A stretch of 24,310 nucleotides of DNA from CAYWVR01 sp964461715 (GCA_964461715.1 CAYWVR010000042.1:1-24310), one strand, 5' to 3'; shown: positions 1 to 7,738, counted from the first letter of the stretch. Translations and numbers: made by a program. The notes: generated by a model not told the origin, from the letters alone.

Positions 1-34
1 CCGGTACCCCCCCGGTACCCCCCTGGTACCCCCC
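1..34. repeat. Three tandem 11-bp GGTACC/poly-C repeats
   Basis: Three consecutive copies of an 11-bp unit are visible, CCGGTACCCCC at 1-11 and 12-22 and CTGGTACCCCC at 23-33. GGTACC therefore recurs at 3, 14 and 25, one helical turn apart. The array touches the window edge and may continue to the left. No function is assigned. Confidence 0.85.
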
Positions 35-36
35 AA

Positions 37-105
37 AAAGTCGCAGAAAGTGTGTCGCTTAGGGATAAACTGTTTCGCGAATCCCGCCACCTGTGTCGCA
101 GAGTA
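37..105. repeat. Phased TGTGTCGC direct repeats, possible transposon end
   Basis: TGTGTCGC occurs at 51-58 and 92-99, with a one-mismatch copy TGTTTCGC at 71-78. Spacings are 20 and 21 bp, close to two helical turns. GTCGCAGA also occurs at 40-47 and 94-101. Clusters of short phased repeats are typical of the ends of IS21-, Tn7- and Tn552-like elements, where the transposase binds several sites. No transposase gene lies in the window, so that identity is only an inference; an operator array is the alternative. Confidence 0.5.
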
Positions 106-344
106 GCGGAACATATCTCAGGATGAGCGCGGATGCGGCTGGCGGCAGATGGCTCCAGAGTGGCGTCGAACGGACAGACCTTTCACACGAATTTACGATC
201 GCCTTTATGAGACGGTCCACATGAGTATAGGGGCTGGGAGGTCGGAGTTCTCCTTCGATCAACTATTCGCGCGGCGCGGACTAGGAGAGGGAATTTCGGA
301 GTTCGGGTCCCCTTCGTGCGTCCCGCGGGGCGGGACTTTTTCGC
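106..344. other. Non-coding stretch, nothing recognised
   Basis: Short open frames exist on both strands here, but none has a convincing ribosome binding site or a recognisable product. I looked for a tRNA fold and found no matching acceptor and T arms. It probably lies between a mobile-element edge and the aspS promoter region. Confidence 0.5.
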
Positions 345-373
345 TTGACCGGGGGCGCCGAGGGGACGATACT
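345..373 (+). promoter_or_regulatory. Candidate distal aspS promoter
   Basis: TTGACC (345-350) and GATACT (368-373) are separated by 17 bp, a good sigma-70-type arrangement. A transcript from here would have a leader of about 140 nt before aspS. Confidence 0.45.
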
Positions 374-423
374 CCTTCCATCATGACACCGTGCGGCCGA
401 AACCGGAACCCCGACGCTCGGGC

Positions 424-453
424 CTGACGCCCGGGGTCCGTGCCGCCTACAAT
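424..453 (+). promoter_or_regulatory. Candidate proximal aspS promoter
   Basis: CTGACG (424-429) and TACAAT (448-453) are 18 bp apart. The -10 box lies about 65 bp before the aspS start, closer than the distal candidate. Confidence 0.45.
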
Positions 454-519
454 CGAACGGCCTCGGGACGCGGACCCGGGGCCGTTTTCTTTCACCGCAG
501 GAGGATGAGGAGACGCGCC

Positions 520-2304
520 ATGAAGACCGCCTATCGCACCGAGACGTGCGGCGAGTTGACAAAGGCCGACTGTGGCCGGACGGTCCGGCTGGCCGGGTGG
601 GTGGACTCGAGCCGCGACCACGGGGGCCTCATCTTTATCGACCTGAGGGACCGTTACGGCGCCACGCAGTGCGTTTTCAACCCGGAGATTAGCGCCGAAA
701 CCCACGCCGTGGCCGAGGGGATGCACGGTCAGTTCGTGGTCCGGATCGAGGGCAAGGTGGTCGCTCGCCCCGAAGACATGGTGAACCCCAAGCTATCGAC
801 GGGCGAGATCGAGGTCAACGTGACCGCGGCCGAGGTCCTCTCCGCCAGCGAGCCGCCGCCCATCGAGATCAGCGACGCCTGCGAGGCCGGGGAGGACGTG
901 CGCCTCCGGTACCGGTACCTGGACCTTCGGCGTCCGGCGATGCAGCGGAGCCTGGCGGCACGGCACACGATCGTTCGGACGATGCGGCAAGTCCTTGAGG
1001 GAGAAGGGTTTATCGAGGTCGAGACGCCGCTCCTGACGAAGTCGACGCCGGAGGGGGCCCGGGACTTCCTGGTGCCGAGCCGCGTCAACCCGGGCCGCTT
1101 CTACGCCCTGCCCCAGTCGCCACAGCTCTTCAAGCAGATTCTCATGATCGCGGGATACGACCGATACTACCAGATCGCCAAGTGCTTGCGGGACGAGGAC
1201 TTGCGCGCCGACCGCCAACCGGAGTTCACACAGCTCGACGTCGAGATGGCCTTCGTGACGGAGGAGGACGTGATGGCCGTCACGGAGCGGGTGGTGGCGG
1301 CGGTCGTGAAGGCGGTGCGGGACGTGGAGGTCACTCCGCCGTTTCCGCGGATCACGTTCGCCGACGCGATGCGGGACTACGGCGTGGACGCCCCGGATCG
1401 GCGGTTCGGCATGAAGCTGACGGACGTGGCGGAGGTGGCCCGGCAGAGCGAGTTCCGCGTGTTCCGGGAGGCGGCCGAGAAGGGCGGCCACGTGCGCGGC
1501 CTTAAAGTCCCGTCCGGAAAGGACTTATCGCGGAAGGACATCGACGAGCTGACCCGGTTCGCGGCCGATTTCGGGGCCAAGGGCTTGGCATGGATGCGGT
1601 GCGAGGCGGAGGGTCTGGCGGGGCCGATCGCCAAGTTCTTCAAGGCCGACCAGCTCGCGGCCCTCAAGGAACGGTTCCAGGCGGAGCCGGGGGACCTCCT
1701 CCTGTTCGTGGCGGACGAGCCTCCCGTGGTGGCGGCCAGCCTGGGGGCCCTGCGGGTGCACCTTGGGCGGAGCCGAGGTCTGACGCCGGAGAAGGAGCTT
1801 AACTTCTGCTGGGTCACGGACTTCCCGCTCTTCGAGTACGACGTGGAGGAGAAGCGGCACGTGGCCATCCATCACCCGTTCACGAGCCCAAGGCCGGAGG
1901 ATTTGGAGCGGATGGAGGACGACCCCCTCTCCTGCCGCGCCCGGGCCTACGACCTCGTGCTGAACGGCGTGGAGCTGGGCGGGGGAAGCATCCGTATCCA
2001 TCGTCCGGAGGTCCAGGAGCGGGTGTTCCGGCTCCTGGGCATTGGCGAGGCCGAGGCGCGGGAGAAGTTCGGCTTCCTTCTGGACGCCCTCCAGTTCGGG
2101 TCCCCGCCGCATGGGGGCATCGCGTTGGGTCTGGACCGGTTCGTGCGTCTGATGCTCGGCAAGCCCAGCATCCGGGACGTGATCGCGTTTCCGAAGACGC
2201 AGCGGGCCCAGGACCTGATGAGCGACGCCCCGGGGCCGGTGGACGCGCGGCAGCTTGAGGACCTGCACATCCGGCTGCGTCCGGAGGCGCGGGAGGGGGC
2301 ATAG
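520..2304 (+). CDS. aspS: Aspartyl-tRNA synthetase, probably non-discriminating
   Basis: This 594-residue class II synthetase charges tRNA with aspartate in the cytoplasm. The length is normal for the bacterial type. An N-terminal OB anticodon-binding domain (about 1-110) is followed by motif 1 (ETPLLTKSTPEGARDF), motif 2 (CLRDEDLRADRQPEFTQLD), the inserted GAD domain (about 290-420) and motif 3 (GIALGLDRFVRLMLG, then IRDVIAFPKTQ). ATG at 520 is chosen because AGGAGGATGAGG lies just upstream and MKTAYRTETCGEL aligns with family N-termini; the frame stays open upstream without homology. His34 in SRDHGG occupies the position where Asn-accepting bacterial AspRSs carry His and discriminating ones Leu. 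This suggests that it also makes Asp-tRNA(Asn) for GatCAB, which is an inference. Transcribed alone, probably from the two promoter candidates upstream. Confidence 0.97.
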   Translation: MKTAYRTETCGELTKADCGRTVRLAGWVDSSRDHGGLIFIDLRDRYGATQCVFNPEISAETHAVAEGMHGQFVVRIEGKVVARPEDMVNPKLSTGEIEVNVTAAEVLSASEPPPIEISDACEAGEDVRLRYRYLDLRRPAMQRSLAARHTIVRTMRQVLEGEGFIEVETPLLTKSTPEGARDFLVPSRVNPGRFYALPQSPQLFKQILMIAGYDRYYQIAKCLRDEDLRADRQPEFTQLDVEMAFVTEEDVMAVTERVVAAVVKAVRDVEVTPPFPRITFADAMRDYGVDAPDRRFGMKLTDVAEVARQSEFRVFREAAEKGGHVRGLKVPSGKDLSRKDIDELTRFAADFGAKGLAWMRCEAEGLAGPIAKFFKADQLAALKERFQAEPGDLLLFVADEPPVVAASLGALRVHLGRSRGLTPEKELNFCWVTDFPLFEYDVEEKRHVAIHHPFTSPRPEDLERMEDDPLSCRARAYDLVLNGVELGGGSIRIHRPEVQERVFRLLGIGEAEAREKFGFLLDALQFGSPPHGGIALGLDRFVRLMLGKPSIRDVIAFPKTQRAQDLMSDAPGPVDARQLEDLHIRLRPEAREGA

Positions 2305-2329
2305 CCGCCCCGGAGGATGCGGCCTCGGT

Positions 2330-2358
2330 TTGCTTTGGGGGCGAAAGCGGTGTAGGAT
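2330..2358 (+). promoter_or_regulatory. Candidate promoter for the TIM-barrel gene
   Basis: TTGCTT (2330-2335) and TAGGAT (2353-2358) are 17 bp apart in the 96-bp gap after aspS, about 43 bp before the next start. It suggests independent transcription. Confidence 0.45.
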
Positions 2359-2400
2359 GCCCATAGGCGGACCTTCGGGCGAAAATGGAAAGGCGGAGCG

Positions 2401-3243
2401 ATGGGTGATTTTCCGCGGACGATGATCGAGGATATCCCGGTCTCGCGGCTCGTGATGGGCACGAACTGGTGGCTGGGCTACAGTCACACCTCGAAGGCCA
2501 AGGACGACTTCATCAAGGAGCGGATGACGGCGGACCGGATCGCCCCGATCATCGAGGTGTTCCTGGAGGCCGGGGTGGATACGATGGTGGGCTCGAGGCC
2601 CTTGCCGCACCTCCTGGAGGCCATTCAGCGGGCCGAGGACCACGTCGGGCGCGAGGTCATCCAGATCGGCACGCCCACGCTGAACCTCGCCGGCACGCCC
2701 GAGGCCCACGATGAGAATCGCCGCACGCTGGACGAGTTCCGCGACATCGGCATCCACGTCTGCATGCCGCACCAGTGCACGACCGACGCCCTGGCCGACC
2801 GCTTGACCCGCTCGATCCGCGGGATGGAGCGAATTTGTGCGATGATTCGGGAGCGGGGGATGACGCCGGGGCTCTCGACGCACATGCCGGAGGTGCCGAT
2901 TTACGCGGACGAGACGGGCCTGGACGTGGCGACCTACATCTCAATATACAATGCGATAGGATTCTTGATGCCCATCGAGGTCGACTGGGTTCATCGAATG
3001 ATCTGGAATCGTAAGAAGCCGGTCCTCACGATCAAGCCGATGGCCGCCGGGCGGCTTCTGCCGCTGCCGGGTCTGGCGTTCGCGTGGTCGACGATCCGGG
3101 ACATCGACATGGTGGCCGTGGGCACGAGCACGCCGGACGAGGCCCGGGAGCTCGTGGAGCTGAGCCTGTCGCTGCTGGAGCGGCGTGAGGACGGGATCGA
3201 GCTCCAGCGGACGCGAAGCAAGGCGTCGCTGGAGGCGAAGTAG
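2401..3243 (+). CDS. Aldo/keto-reductase-like TIM-barrel protein, function unknown
   Basis: This 280-residue soluble protein has no signal peptide. The alternating pattern and the C-terminal block (KPVLTIKPMAAGRLLP, then DIDMVAVGTSTPDEARELVELS) resemble the end of aldo/keto-reductase-type TIM barrels. However, the usual AKR catalytic Asp-Tyr-Lys-His set is not evident: where AKRs have a FDTA..YG segment this protein has GVDTMVGSRPLPHLLEA. It may be a non-redox member of the fold or a sugar- or phosphate-binding enzyme. The start ATG at 2401 follows a purine-rich AAAGGCGGAGCG. It has its own promoter candidate after aspS and ends facing the next minus-strand gene. The coding region is secure; the function is not. 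Confidence 0.8.
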   Translation: MGDFPRTMIEDIPVSRLVMGTNWWLGYSHTSKAKDDFIKERMTADRIAPIIEVFLEAGVDTMVGSRPLPHLLEAIQRAEDHVGREVIQIGTPTLNLAGTPEAHDENRRTLDEFRDIGIHVCMPHQCTTDALADRLTRSIRGMERICAMIRERGMTPGLSTHMPEVPIYADETGLDVATYISIYNAIGFLMPIEVDWVHRMIWNRKKPVLTIKPMAAGRLLPLPGLAFAWSTIRDIDMVAVGTSTPDEARELVELSLSLLERREDGIELQRTRSKASLEAK

Positions 3244-3285
3244 GGGGCCTCTAAACCCTCTTCCTTCAAGCACTTGCGCGAACGC

Positions 3286-3301
3286 GGGCCGCAAGCGGCC
3301 C
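3286..3301. terminator. Hairpin between convergent genes
   Basis: GGGCCG-CAAG-CGGCCC forms a 6-bp GC stem with a tetraloop in the 101-bp gap between two convergent genes. The position suits a bidirectional terminator, but there is no T tract on either side. Confidence 0.35.
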
Positions 3302-3344
3302 GGCGAAACGGGCCCCGGGCCGACACGTCACCGGGGGCCATTCC

Positions 3345-5003
3345 CTACGGAAGTTCGAGAAGGACGATGTGGGCGTCGTAGGCTCCCTTCTTGGCCTTCT
3401 GGAGGGCGTTGACGGTGGGTGAGGGCGTGGGCGGCTCGCGTCCGTCGTCGCCGGCGGAGCGGCTGACCGCCACCAGCCCGTTCTTCGCGGGTCCGATCCG
3501 CACCTTCTCGCAGCCCGGCATGTAGCTCGAGAAGAGCAGCGTCGCCAAGTCCTTCGAGAAGACGCTGACCGTCTGGCCGCCGTACTTCGGGCCTTCCTCG
3601 GCCGGGTAGTCGACAAAGGCATTGGGCGTCTGGATGGCCCCGGTGGCGGCCCCGCCGTTGAAGGCGATGGAGCCGTCGTCGAGGACGAGAATGTCCTTGA
3701 TGCTGGCGAAATTGGGCGATCCGCGGTATTTCGGGTCCTGGTACGTGTCCGGCAGGTAGGAGATCCAGAGGGTCCACGTGGTCACGTCGAGGGTCTTGGG
3801 GTCGATACGGAGGAGGTAGCTGAGGCTGTTCGCCCCCTTCATGCCCCAGCTGGACATGCCCCAGGGGCTCTTGGGGGTTGGTTCGGAGACGTCGGTGGGC
3901 TGGCGCGTGAGGATCGAGTTCCCCCCGTCGCTCCAGCCGCCCACGATCAGATCGCCGTTCGGGGCGAAGGCCAGGACCCGGGCCGCCGAGTCCGAAACCA
4001 TGCCCTCCTCATTGCCCTTTCCGTCGCGCAGGGCCCGCGAGGGGTACTCCCACAGGGTCCAGAGCTTCTCACCGGAGGGACTGTACTTGTAGAGAAACGG
4101 CTGCCGCCAGGGCTCGCGGCCGGTGTTGGTGTTGCGGTCGCCGCCGAAGTACCAGTTGCCCCGGGCGTCAACGCCCCGGAGGGCCGCCGTATCGGTATCG
4201 TGGCCCTTCTCGGTCAGCTTCTTGAGGTCGCGGCCGTCGGGCGAGATGCGGGTGACGCCGTGGGCCTGGAAGTAGACGGCCCCGCGTCCGTCGGTCCAAA
4301 TCTGCGTCGGCGGCCGGCGATGGCCCTCCAGAATCCAGACCCACTCGATCCGGTCCTTCAGGGGCGAAAGACGCATGACGTAGACGTCGCCGGGGCACGT
4401 CACGCCCTCGTACTCATAGGGGCCGAACTGGGGTCCCCGGCGGCGACGGCGACGATCCTGGGGCATCTCGGGCACGGGCAGGGACTTCGCCAGGCCCGCC
4501 TCCTCGGCCAGCTTCCGGAAGGCCTCGGTCGCCCGGCCGGCCACCAGGAGGCCCTTCCCGTCCCCCGAGACGCGTCCCGCGCTGATGGAGGCCACACCCC
4601 AGTCGAACCGCACCACCTTCACCACCTGCGAGAGGTCCGGCTTGTAGAACACGATCATGCCGGCGACGTCCGGATTGGCGTGCGGGAGGGGGTCCTTGCG
4701 GTTGCCGCTGGTGGCCTTGAGACCGCGATGCTCGCCTTGGCCGAGGACGGTGGGCCGGGGCGAGGAGGGGAACTCGGGACCCCAGGCGTTGCCGAAGGCC
4801 ACGATCCCGCCGTTCTCGAAGGAATCGGCCGCCACGAACTCCTCGATGCCCTCGGAGCCGAAGTAGGTCGCGGCCACGACCGCCATCTCGGGCCCTTCGG
4901 CGGCCTTATTCGTAAACTGCTCGTAGCGCCCCGCCCGGGCCGTCGCCGCCGCCAGAACCAGGGCCGCCATCCACACCATCGCCGGTGCAACTCGCCTCAT
5001 CAT
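3345..5003 (-). CDS. Exported protein, probable beta-propeller, paralogue A
   Basis: This 552-residue protein has a clear signal peptide: MMRR, a hydrophobic stretch, and probable cleavage after ATARA near residue 24. The mature part is rich in short repeats of the type seen in beta-propellers (GDLIVGGWS, GSIAFNGGAA, GNWYFGGD), so an extracytoplasmic propeller is inferred. I do not recognise the family. Blocks shared with the adjacent gene are FGSEG (48-52), FGNAWGPEFP (70-79), FDWGVASIS (133-141), PGDVYV (204-209), HRRPP (228-232) and FSSYMPG near the end; the C-terminus is AYDAHIVLLELP. Six consecutive arginines (184-189) precede a Gly/Pro/Tyr segment. Two adjacent ATGs follow GGAAAGGACGA; the first is taken. 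A TATAAT box about 70 bp upstream suggests that it can be transcribed separately from paralogue B. Confidence 0.85.
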   Translation of the reverse strand: MMRRVAPAMVWMAALVLAAATARAGRYEQFTNKAAEGPEMAVVAATYFGSEGIEEFVAADSFENGGIVAFGNAWGPEFPSSPRPTVLGQGEHRGLKATSGNRKDPLPHANPDVAGMIVFYKPDLSQVVKVVRFDWGVASISAGRVSGDGKGLLVAGRATEAFRKLAEEAGLAKSLPVPEMPQDRRRRRRGPQFGPYEYEGVTCPGDVYVMRLSPLKDRIEWVWILEGHRRPPTQIWTDGRGAVYFQAHGVTRISPDGRDLKKLTEKGHDTDTAALRGVDARGNWYFGGDRNTNTGREPWRQPFLYKYSPSGEKLWTLWEYPSRALRDGKGNEEGMVSDSAARVLAFAPNGDLIVGGWSDGGNSILTRQPTDVSEPTPKSPWGMSSWGMKGANSLSYLLRIDPKTLDVTTWTLWISYLPDTYQDPKYRGSPNFASIKDILVLDDGSIAFNGGAATGAIQTPNAFVDYPAEEGPKYGGQTVSVFSKDLATLLFSSYMPGCEKVRIGPAKNGLVAVSRSAGDDGREPPTPSPTVNALQKAKKGAYDAHIVLLELP

Positions 5004-5031
5004 TCGTCCTTTCCGGAGTTTCTAGTCCACG

Positions 5032-6078
5032 TCAGCGCCCTGGGCAAGGGCTGCGAAGGGGCCGCGTTGCCTCATTATACGAACGGTCAGGGGAGTTCAA
5101 GCCCGGTAATGTGGCCGTCCCACCGTCCCCCGCCGAAGGAGAGCTGGAGGGACCGCCCGGCGTGTAGCTCGAGAAACACAGGTTCTGGAACGCCCCGTCG
5201 AAGGCCGCAATATGGTACCCGCCGTATTTGTCGTATGGAATGTCGAACGGGCTGACCGCCAGGACCCGTTTGCGGCCGCCGCCGGAGGGGTCGCCGTATT
5301 CGCGCAAGTCTTTTCCGTCCAGGCTGATACGTTTCCGCTCGAGGTCCAGGTCGAACGTCACGCCGCCCGTCTTGTCGGCCCAGACCCGCGCCGGGGGCCG
5401 CCGGTGAGCGTCGAAGAAACAGGCCCACTTGAGGTTCTCACCGTCGGGCGAGAGCTTCGCGACGTAGACGTCGCCGGGCATCTTGACGCCCTCGTAGTAG
5501 AGGGGGCCGTACCTCTTCCGGTCCTCGGCGGGAGGGCGGCGGGTGTGCACAGTCTCGGCCGTCTCGGCCCGGGCCCGGAAATGGCCGGTGGCGCAGCCGG
5601 CCAGAATCAGGTCGCCCTCGGTAGCCACGGCACCCGTCGAGATCGTCGCGACGCCCCAGTCGAACTTCAGGACCCGCCGCACGGAATCCATATCCGGGGC
5701 GTACTGGACCACCATGCCCGAGATGTTGGGGTCATCCTCCGACGGATCGAGCCGCCGGCCCGTCTCGGACGTCTTGTAGCCGCCCGGATACTCGTAGACC
5801 TCGTGCCACTCCCCGTTGCCGAGGACGACCGGGGCGGGCGACGCGGGGAACGCGGGGCCCCACGCGTTACCGAACGCCGCGATCGTGCCGTCCGGAAGGG
5901 TCCCGACGGCCATGAACTCCGCCTCGCCCTCTGAGCCGAAGTGGGTGGCGGCCCGAACGGTCGCCAGAGGGCCCTTAGCGGCCCGTTTCGTATGGGCGCC
6001 GTGACGGTCGGGCATCATGCCGCGTGCGGCTGGGCCTGCGAAAGCGAGGGTCAGGATGAGGGCGACGATGCGTCTCAC
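5032..6078 (-). CDS. Exported paralogue B, shortened and apparently frameshifted at 3' end
   Basis: As read, this gene gives 348 residues starting at GTG 6078, chosen because the protein then begins with a signal peptide (RRIVALILTLAFAGPAARG) and GGGAG lies upstream; the frame further upstream is open but unlike a protein. It shares with paralogue A the blocks FGSEG, FGNAWGPAFP, FDWGVATIS, PGDVYVAKLS, HRRPP and FSSYTPG, but lacks roughly 180 residues of A between HRRPP and FSSY. After FSSYTPG the reading frame turns into Pro/Ser-rich sequence unlike A. One base shifted, the DNA encodes a tail ending WDGHITGLELP that stops at 5087 and matches A's YDAHIVLLELP. A one-base loss near 5155-5165, real or a sequencing error, explains this. 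No clear promoter was found in the 136-bp gap shared with the divergent sulfatase. Confidence 0.75.
   Translation of the reverse strand: MRRIVALILTLAFAGPAARGMMPDRHGAHTKRAAKGPLATVRAATHFGSEGEAEFMAVGTLPDGTIAAFGNAWGPAFPASPAPVVLGNGEWHEVYEYPGGYKTSETGRRLDPSEDDPNISGMVVQYAPDMDSVRRVLKFDWGVATISTGAVATEGDLILAGCATGHFRARAETAETVHTRRPPAEDRKRYGPLYYEGVKMPGDVYVAKLSPDGENLKWACFFDAHRRPPARVWADKTGGVTFDLDLERKRISLDGKDLREYGDPSGGGRKRVLAVSPFDIPYDKYGGYHIAAFDGAFQNLCFSSYTPGGPSSSPSAGDGGTATLPGLNSPDRSYNEATRPLRSPCPGR
5074..5101 (-). promoter_or_regulatory. Candidate promoter for exported paralogue A
   Basis: Reading the minus strand, CTTGAA (plus 5096-5101) is followed after 16 bp by a perfect TATAAT (plus 5074-5079). The -10 box lies just beyond the frame-corrected stop of paralogue B at 5087, which fits that shorter end being the original one. 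Confidence 0.5.
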
Positions 6079-6117
6079 ACGGGTCTCCCGGGACCGGCCG
6101 CGGGGCGGAGGGATCCC

Positions 6118-6146
6118 TTGCACGGCCTCCGCGGGCGCGGTATCTT
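6118..6146 (+). promoter_or_regulatory. Candidate sulfatase promoter
   Basis: TTGCAC (6118-6123) and TATCTT (6141-6146) are 17 bp apart in the gap between the divergent paralogue B and the sulfatase. A start near 6153 gives a leader of about 60 nt. Confidence 0.45.
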
Positions 6147-6214
6147 CACCCGCCCGATCGCCCCTTAAACCGGCAAGCGACCGGAAGGATACGCCCGGAA
6201 ACGGAGGGGCCGCC

Positions 6215-7666
6215 ATGCCCGCCGACGACCGCCCCAACATCCTCCTTCTCATGACCGACCAGCAGCGCGGCGACTGTCTGGGCATCGACGGCCATCCCGT
6301 CCTCCAGACGCCCAATCTCGACCACCTCGCCGCCACCGGGCTCCACTTCCGCAAGGCCTACACGGCCTGTCCCGTGTGCATTCCGGCCCGTCGGACGCTG
6401 ATGACCGGCCGCACCCCGGCCGGACACGGCGTGCTGATGAACTATCAGACGTGGCTCGGGGGGCCCACGCTGCCGGGCGAGCTGGCCAAGGCGGGCTACC
6501 AGGCCCACCTCGTGGGCAAGCTGCACCTCTGGCCGCACCGCAAGCTCTACGGGTTCGGAAGCGCCGAGTGGTCCGATGCGCCCCGGCCGGACCGGATGGA
6601 CGACTACCAGCGGTTCCTGAGGCGACACGGGCTCTCGGGGTCCCGTCTGAGCGCGGCCCACGGGATGAACTCAAACGGGTGGAACGCGCGGCCCTGGCAC
6701 CTGGAGGAACGGTTCCACTTCTCGAATTGGTGCGCCGACATGGCCGTCGACTTCTTGGGGCGGCGGGACCCGACGGCGCCCTTTTTCCTCAAGGTCAGCT
6801 TCATTCACCCCCACCAGCCGTGCACCCCGCCCCGCCACTACTACGAACGGTACATGGCCATGGACCTGCCCCCGCCGGTGGTGGGTGACTGGGCCCGCGT
6901 CTTCGACGAGCCGCAACGGGGCTTGCCCGTGGCCTCGTGGCGAACAGCCCTGGACCCACAGGTCATGAAGCAGTATCAGGCGGCCTATTTCGGCTCCGTC
7001 AACCACATCGACGACCAGGTCGGGCGGATCCTGGAGATTCTGCCCCGGAACACGATCGTCCTCTTCCTCTCGGACCACGGGGAGATGCTGGGCGATCACC
7101 AGTGGATCCGCAAGCGCAACGCCTACGAGCCCTCGGCCCGCATCCCCTTCATCATGCGGCTGCCGGGGTCGATGGGCATCGAGCAGGGACACCGCTGCGA
7201 CCGTCTCGTCGAGCTCATGGACGTCATGCCGACCCTCCTGGAGGCCGCCGGGGCCCCGATCCCCGAGACGGTCGAGGGACACAGCCTCCTGGCCCTGGCG
7301 CGAGGCGAGGAGGAGGGCTGGCGGGAGATCCTGCACGGCGAATGCGCCGAGGTGCCCGAGACGGGGAGCGGTATGCAATATCTGACAGACGGCCGCTGGA
7401 AGTACGTCTGGTGGCCGGGAACGGGCGGGGAGCAGCTTTTCGACCTGGAGAATGACCCCCGCGAGCGGCACGACCTGGCCGACGATCCGGGCCATATCGC
7501 CGATCTGAAGACGTGGCGCGAGCGGCTCATCGAGCGCCTCGACGGCCGCCCCGAGGGCTTCACCGACGGCCGGCGCCTCCTCACGCTCGACGGCCCCACC
7601 CCCTTCTGCCTTCCCGGCCACGAGCGCCCCGAGGCCGACGCCGCCCGATACCGCACGCGGCTGTAG
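6215..7666 (+). CDS. Cys-type sulfatase (alkaline phosphatase superfamily)
   Basis: This 483-residue sulfatase hydrolyses sulfate (or related phosphonate) esters; the substrate cannot be read from the sequence. The start ATG 6215 follows GGAGGGG and gives MPADDRPNILLLMTDQQRGD, with the metal-binding Asp15-Gln16 typical of the family. The active-site motif CIPAR (55-59) followed by RTLMTGRTP fits CxPxR, with Cys55 to be converted to formylglycine. FLSDHGEMLGDH supplies the second metal-binding Asp and His, and NHIDDQVGRIL is also family-typical. The C-terminus has the usual LFDLENDPRERHDLADDP. There is no signal peptide, so a cytoplasmic enzyme is inferred, unlike many exported planctomycete sulfatases. 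It converges on a radical-SAM maturase gene 72 bp away, the natural activator. Confidence 0.93.
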   Translation: MPADDRPNILLLMTDQQRGDCLGIDGHPVLQTPNLDHLAATGLHFRKAYTACPVCIPARRTLMTGRTPAGHGVLMNYQTWLGGPTLPGELAKAGYQAHLVGKLHLWPHRKLYGFGSAEWSDAPRPDRMDDYQRFLRRHGLSGSRLSAAHGMNSNGWNARPWHLEERFHFSNWCADMAVDFLGRRDPTAPFFLKVSFIHPHQPCTPPRHYYERYMAMDLPPPVVGDWARVFDEPQRGLPVASWRTALDPQVMKQYQAAYFGSVNHIDDQVGRILEILPRNTIVLFLSDHGEMLGDHQWIRKRNAYEPSARIPFIMRLPGSMGIEQGHRCDRLVELMDVMPTLLEAAGAPIPETVEGHSLLALARGEEEGWREILHGECAEVPETGSGMQYLTDGRWKYVWWPGTGGEQLFDLENDPRERHDLADDPGHIADLKTWRERLIERLDGRPEGFTDGRRLLTLDGPTPFCLPGHERPEADAARYRTRL

Positions 7667-7738
7667 CGGCCCCACCTTGGCGCGGTGGATCTCCGACCCA
7701 CCCCGACCGGGTAGCAAGAAGAGAAGAAGGGCTTGCGC

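Noticed and set aside
59..262. 67-codon minus-strand ORF at the left edge
   Set aside because: Runs through the phased repeats, with no ribosome binding site or homology I can recognise.
149..427. 92-codon plus-strand ORF before aspS
   Set aside because: No ribosome binding site, no recognisable product, and it overlaps the promoter candidates; best read as chance in GC-rich DNA.
4200..5255. Long plus-strand ORF opposite the exported proteins
   Set aside because: Composition is that of an antisense shadow; the minus-strand genes have signal peptides, ribosome binding sites and paralogy.
5087..5428. 113-codon minus-strand ORF as a separate gene
   Set aside because: Only its last part is meaningful, as the frame-corrected tail of exported paralogue B; the rest is a shadow of that gene.
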